A stretch of 7,276 bases of DNA from Clostridia bacterium (lineage in GTDB: Bacteria > Bacillota > Clostridia > Christensenellales > Aristaeellaceae), in assembly GCA_016295665.1 (NCBI GenBank), contig JAEDKS010000123.1, positions 1 to 7,276 of the forward strand, read 5' to 3'. Of the stretch, positions 4,853 to 7,276 are shown in pieces; position 1 is the stretch's first letter, and each line of letters starts with the position of its first letter. Under the pieces are notes generated by a model. The model did no database searches. It saw only the letters and a program-made list of their open reading frames with translations, and had not been told where the DNA came from. The position numbers were made by a program, and so were the translations under genes.

Positions 4853-5398
4853 TTACTTGCTGTCCAGCAGGAAGCTGCCGTTCCTGACAAAGTAATCAAT
4901 GCCGCTCCAGAGGGTGATGATCGTCACCCAGACAATGAGCAGCAGGCTGAGGGTGCCGGTCAGACCGCGCCCGGCGGGGGTGCGCAGCACCATCAGCCAC
5001 AGCACCAGCACGATCTGGCTCACGGTCTTGATTTTGCCCAGCTTGCCGGCGGCGATGACCTTGCCCTTGCCCACGGCGATCATGCGCAGGCCGTCCACCA
5101 GCAGCTCCCGGGCCAGGATGATGATGACCACGAAGGTGACCATCAGATCCTGATGGCACAGCATGATGAGCGCCGAGAGCACCAGCAGCTTGTCCGCCAC
5201 CGGGTCAAGGAACTTGCCGAAGTCGGTGACGATGTGCTGCTTGCGGGCGATGTGCCCGTCCAGAAAATCCGTGAAGGCCGCCGCGGCGAACACCAGAATG
5301 GACAGCCAGTGGCATACCTCGTTTGTCTGGTACATCAGGAGCACCAGCAGCGGAACCAGCGCGATGCGCAGGACGCTCAGCTTGTTTGGCAGGTTCAT
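4853..5398 (-). CDS. pgsA: CDP-diacylglycerol--glycerol-3-phosphate 3-phosphatidyltransferase
   Basis: A 181-residue membrane enzyme of the CDP-alcohol phosphatidyltransferase family. It joins CDP-diacylglycerol and glycerol-3-phosphate to give phosphatidylglycerol phosphate and CMP, the committed step to phosphatidylglycerol and cardiolipin. The full catalytic signature is present and correctly spaced: D44-x2-D47-G48-x2-A51-R52-x8-G61-x3-D65-x3-D69, where the Asp residues bind metal and CDP. The start MNLPNKLSVLRI is typical of PgsA, and about six membrane helices can be seen. The length is normal. The ATG at 5398 overlaps the rimO stop (ATGA), with GGGAGAG at 5410-5404 inside the rimO end, so translation is likely coupled. 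The rimO-pgsA order is common in Firmicutes. The 66 bases after it hold only the next ribosome binding site. Confidence 0.95.
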   Translation of the reverse strand: MNLPNKLSVLRIALVPLLVLLMYQTNEVCHWLSILVFAAAAFTDFLDGHIARKQHIVTDFGKFLDPVADKLLVLSALIMLCHQDLMVTFVVIIILARELLVDGLRMIAVGKGKVIAAGKLGKIKTVSQIVLVLWLMVLRTPAGRGLTGTLSLLLIVWVTIITLWSGIDYFVRNGSFLLDSK

Positions 5399-6705
5399 AC
5401 CATCTCTCCCATCAGATCATAGGTGTCGGCCCGGGTGATGCGCACGGGCACAAAGCTGCCGATCTCCGGCTTGTGTGCGGCACGGAACAGAATCTCGCCG
5501 TCGGTTTCCGGGGCCTCGTGCTGACTGCGGCCCAGCATGAGCCCATCCTCGCCCGCGTCGGTGACCAGCACCTTCTCCACCGTGCCCACCCGCAGCCGGT
5601 TCCGCTTCAGGGAGATGTCCGCCTGCAGGGTCATGAGCCGGTCGAGCCGCTCCTGCTTCACCTCGTCGGGAATCTGGTCGGGCATTTTGGCGGCGGGAGT
5701 GTCCTCCTCGGGGGAGTAGGCGAAGGCGCCCAGCCGGTCGAACTCCGCCTCGCCCAGGAAGTCCAGCAGCTCCCGGAACTGCTCCTCGGTCTCGCCGGGG
5801 AAGCCCACGATGATGGAGGTGCGCAGCGTCAGCCCCCGCTCCCGCGCCAGGCGCAGGCAGCGGCGGATGTCCTGCGAGGTGCCCCGGCGGTGCATCCGGT
5901 GCAGGATGGTGTCGTTGATGTGCTGAATGGGCAGGTCAAGGTACTTGCACACGTTGTCCTGCTCCGCCATCACGTCCAGCAGGCGCTCGTCGGTCTCGTC
6001 GGGATAGCAGTACAGCACCCGCAGCCAGTCCACGCCCTCAATGGCGGCGGCCTTGCGCATCAGCTCCGGCAGCGCGGAATGCTCCTGCCAGTCGGTGCCG
6101 TAGCGGGTGGTGTCCTGCGCCACGAGGATGTGCTCCCGCACGCCCTGCCGGGCCAGGGAGGTGATCTCCCGGAGGATCAGCTCCTCGCTCCGGCTGCGGT
6201 AGTTGCCGCGGATGAGCGGGATGGCGCAGAAGGTGCAGCGGTTGGAGCAGCCGTCACCGATGCGGGTGTAGGCCGTGTAGGACGGGGTGGTCAGCACCCG
6301 GTCGTGCTCATAGAAGGTCAGGTCGTCCGCGCACAGCGCCTGCCGGGGGCCGCCCGACAGCCGGGCATCGATGGCATCCGCCAGCTGCGCGTACTGGTTG
6401 ACGCCCAGCAGCAGGTCGATCTCGGGAATCTCGTCCATCAGCGCCCGGGCATAGCGCTGCGCCAGGCACCCGGTCACCACCAGCACCCGGCAGCGGCCCG
6501 TCTGCTTGTACTGCGCCATCTCCAGAATGGCGTCGATGGACTCCTCCTTCGCCGGGCCGATGAAGCCGCAGGTGTTGACCATCAGCACCTCCGCCTTCGC
6601 CGGGTCACCGGTGAACGTCCAGCCTTTCTCCTGCAGAAGCCCCAGCGCGGTCTCGGAGTCCACGCGGTTTTTGTTGCAGCCCAGGGAAATCATACCAACC
6701 TTCAT
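5395..6705 (-). CDS. rimO: Ribosomal protein S12 methylthiotransferase RimO
   Basis: A 436-residue radical-SAM methylthiotransferase that places a methylthio group on the conserved Asp of ribosomal protein S12. The N-terminal UPF0004 domain carries cluster cysteines C10, C46 and C80, in LGCNKNRVDSE, NTCGFI and TGC. The GCNKN-VDSE form indicates RimO rather than MiaB, which has GCQMN. The radical-SAM cysteines are C153-x3-C157-x2-C160 (GDGCSNRCTFC), followed by IPLIRGNYRSR (162-172). YCYPDE (232-237), PIQH (259-262) and IIVGFPGE (298-305) continue the core. A TRAM domain closes the protein (about 370-436). The ATG at 6705 is preferred over the in-frame ATG at 6726: AAGGAA lies 9 bases before the former, the latter has no binding site, and MKVGMISLGC is the family's usual start. 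It is first in the rimO-pgsA-fakA-like group. Confidence 0.96.
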   Translation of the reverse strand: MKVGMISLGCNKNRVDSETALGLLQEKGWTFTGDPAKAEVLMVNTCGFIGPAKEESIDAILEMAQYKQTGRCRVLVVTGCLAQRYARALMDEIPEIDLLLGVNQYAQLADAIDARLSGGPRQALCADDLTFYEHDRVLTTPSYTAYTRIGDGCSNRCTFCAIPLIRGNYRSRSEELILREITSLARQGVREHILVAQDTTRYGTDWQEHSALPELMRKAAAIEGVDWLRVLYCYPDETDERLLDVMAEQDNVCKYLDLPIQHINDTILHRMHRRGTSQDIRRCLRLARERGLTLRTSIIVGFPGETEEQFRELLDFLGEAEFDRLGAFAYSPEEDTPAAKMPDQIPDEVKQERLDRLMTLQADISLKRNRLRVGTVEKVLVTDAGEDGLMLGRSQHEAPETDGEILFRAAHKPEIGSFVPVRITRADTYDLMGEMV

Positions 6706-6714
6706 GCGTTCCTG

Positions 6715-6720
6715 TTCCTT
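6715..6720 (-). promoter_or_regulatory. Ribosome binding site deciding the rimO start
   Basis: AAGGAA on the minus strand (6720-6715), within the purine-rich run GAGGAAGGAACAGGAA, sits 9 bases before the ATG at 6705. The longer in-frame start at 6726 lies upstream of this site and is preceded by a pyrimidine-rich, SD-free stretch. Confidence 0.6.
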
Positions 6721-6743
6721 CCTCATAACAGCTATACAAGCCT

Positions 6744-6771
6744 ATTGTATCACATTTATGCCCGTTTGCAA
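6744..6771 (-). promoter_or_regulatory. Promoter of the rimO-pgsA group
   Basis: On the minus strand TTGCAA (6771-6766) serves as a -35 (4 of 6 matches to TTGACA) and TACAAT (6749-6744) as a -10, with a 16-base spacer. TG two bases before the -10 (6752-6751) makes it an extended -10. Transcription would start near 6737, giving a leader of about 30 bases before rimO. Confidence 0.65.
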
Positions 6772-6786
6772 AGAGGAAGGTTTCAC

Positions 6787-6810
6787 CGTGCCCTGCAAAA
6801 CCCGGGCACG
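6787..6810. promoter_or_regulatory. Inverted repeat across the rightmost promoter (candidate operator)
   Basis: A perfect 7-bp inverted repeat, CGTGCCC (6787-6793) and GGGCACG (6804-6810), with a 10-base centre, gives arms about 17 bases apart centre to centre. It covers the -35 region and spacer of the promoter at 6793-6821, the place where a repressor dimer would block RNA polymerase. There is no T-tract that would suit a terminator. The binding role is inference. Confidence 0.4.
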
Positions 6811-6821
6811 CATGGTATAAT
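6793..6821 (+). promoter_or_regulatory. Promoter of the rightmost membrane-protein gene
   Basis: A perfect -10 TATAAT (6816-6821) preceded by TGG (6813-6815) forms an extended -10. A poor -35 (CTGCAA, 6793-6798) lies 17 bases upstream. Extended -10 promoters can work with weak -35 boxes. Transcription would start near 6828, giving a leader of roughly 48 bases. It is arranged back to back with the rimO promoter. Confidence 0.75.
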
Positions 6822-6875
6822 AGACCAAGCAATACTTGTGGAAGAAACGGCTGCCGGACGGGCTGGAGAGAGACG

Positions 6876-7276
6876 ATGCTGGGATATTTCGAGCGGTTCG
6901 TGGTGGAACACCAGTGGGGCTATGGCTATCTGTTCACCAACGCCATGCTGATCTGCGCGGTGGTGCTGTTGCTCCGGGCATTTCCCCGGACGCGGCGGGG
7001 CGTGGCGATGGCGGTGGCGGAGTGCGCGGTGTGCTGCTGCCTGTACTTCTATATGGATTCCATCTATTATGCCCTGCTGGGCGACTGGCAGATCGGGCGC
7101 GTGGTGATGGCGGTCTTTACGGCGCTCTACGCCGCCCTGCGCAGCAACTATGACCTTCGGGCGCGCGTGGTTCGGGGGTTCATGTTCTATGCCAGCATGC
7201 TGGTCATGGTGCCGGTTTCGGAGCCCGTCGGCGAGCTGATCTGGCCCATCAATGAGGCCTTCCGCCCCTGGGCGCA
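6876..7276 (+). CDS. Unrecognised multi-pass membrane protein, N-terminal part (truncated by window end)
   Basis: The frame beginning at ATG 6876 stays open to the last base: 133 complete codons, with no stop seen. GGAGAG (6865-6870) precedes the start by 5 bases, a slightly short but usable spacing, and the gene follows an extended -10 promoter. The protein begins MLGYFERFVVEHQWGYGYLF and has four likely membrane helices, roughly 16-34, 42-60, 68-88 and 100-116, joined by short Arg-rich turns (RAFPRTRRG; RSNYDLRARVVR). Cysteines cluster at 50-55 (ECAVCC plus C55). I do not recognise a family. A short-loop membrane block at the N-terminus of a gene with its own promoter would fit the sensor part of a histidine kinase or a small transporter, but no diagnostic motif is in view. 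The competing frame starting at 6836 is a GC-driven shadow with no membrane pattern. Confidence 0.7.
   Translation, partial: MLGYFERFVVEHQWGYGYLFTNAMLICAVVLLLRAFPRTRRGVAMAVAECAVCCCLYFYMDSIYYALLGDWQIGRVVMAVFTALYAALRSNYDLRARVVRGFMFYASMLVMVPVSEPVGELIWPINEAFRPWA

Noticed and set aside
5323..6951. 542-codon open frame on the plus strand opposite rimO and the rimO promoter
   Set aside because: rimO is certain on the other strand with all six cluster cysteines. The plus frame is rich in Gln, His, Gly, Leu and Val from reverse-complement codon bias and crosses promoter elements.

Overview
This window looks like chromosomal DNA from a GC-rich Firmicute of the class Clostridia. The case rests on the gene content (a one-domain-layout YidC with no signal peptide or lipobox, a Jag/KhpB protein with a Jag-N domain, a YlbJ-like sporulation-type membrane protein), the strong AGGAGG-type ribosome binding sites, and the rimO-pgsA gene pair. 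I cannot place it more precisely from sequence alone.

Layout, left to right. (1) The C-terminal end of a GNAT-type acetyltransferase gene (+). (2) A near-consensus promoter, then a co-directional block rpmH - rnpA - yidD - yidC - jag (+, 392-3519). rnpA/yidD and yidC/jag each overlap by ATGA and yidD/yidC are 4 bases apart, so rnpA through jag are translationally tight. By contrast rpmH is separated from rnpA by 267 bases holding several stem-loops, one of them terminator-like. (3) A 16-bp hairpin at 3531-3566 lies between jag and the convergent genes to its right. (4) A minus-strand group, read right to left: rimO - pgsA - a stand-alone FakA-middle-domain-like protein - (terminator) - a short YlbJ-like membrane protein. 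rimO and pgsA overlap by ATGA, and the group starts from a promoter near 6744-6771. (5) A divergent promoter region, then the 5' part of an unrecognised multi-pass membrane protein (+) that runs off the right edge.

How the genes work together. The rpmH block is the classical origin-proximal module: ribosomal protein L34, the protein subunit of RNase P, and a membrane-protein biogenesis pair (YidD, YidC) with an RNA-binding KH/R3H protein (Jag). The usual flanks of this module (dnaA on one side, mnmE-mnmG on the other) are absent here. The minus-strand group joins ribosomal protein S12 modification (RimO), phosphatidylglycerol phosphate synthesis (PgsA) and a small protein related to the fatty-acid kinase FakA.

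No phage, transposon, CRISPR or defence genes are visible and I do not see a wholly new system. The most rewarding points are the orphan FakA-like domain protein, the structured rpmH-rnpA spacer, an inverted repeat placed on the promoter of the rightmost gene, the insertion in YidC, and the shortened YlbJ-like protein.
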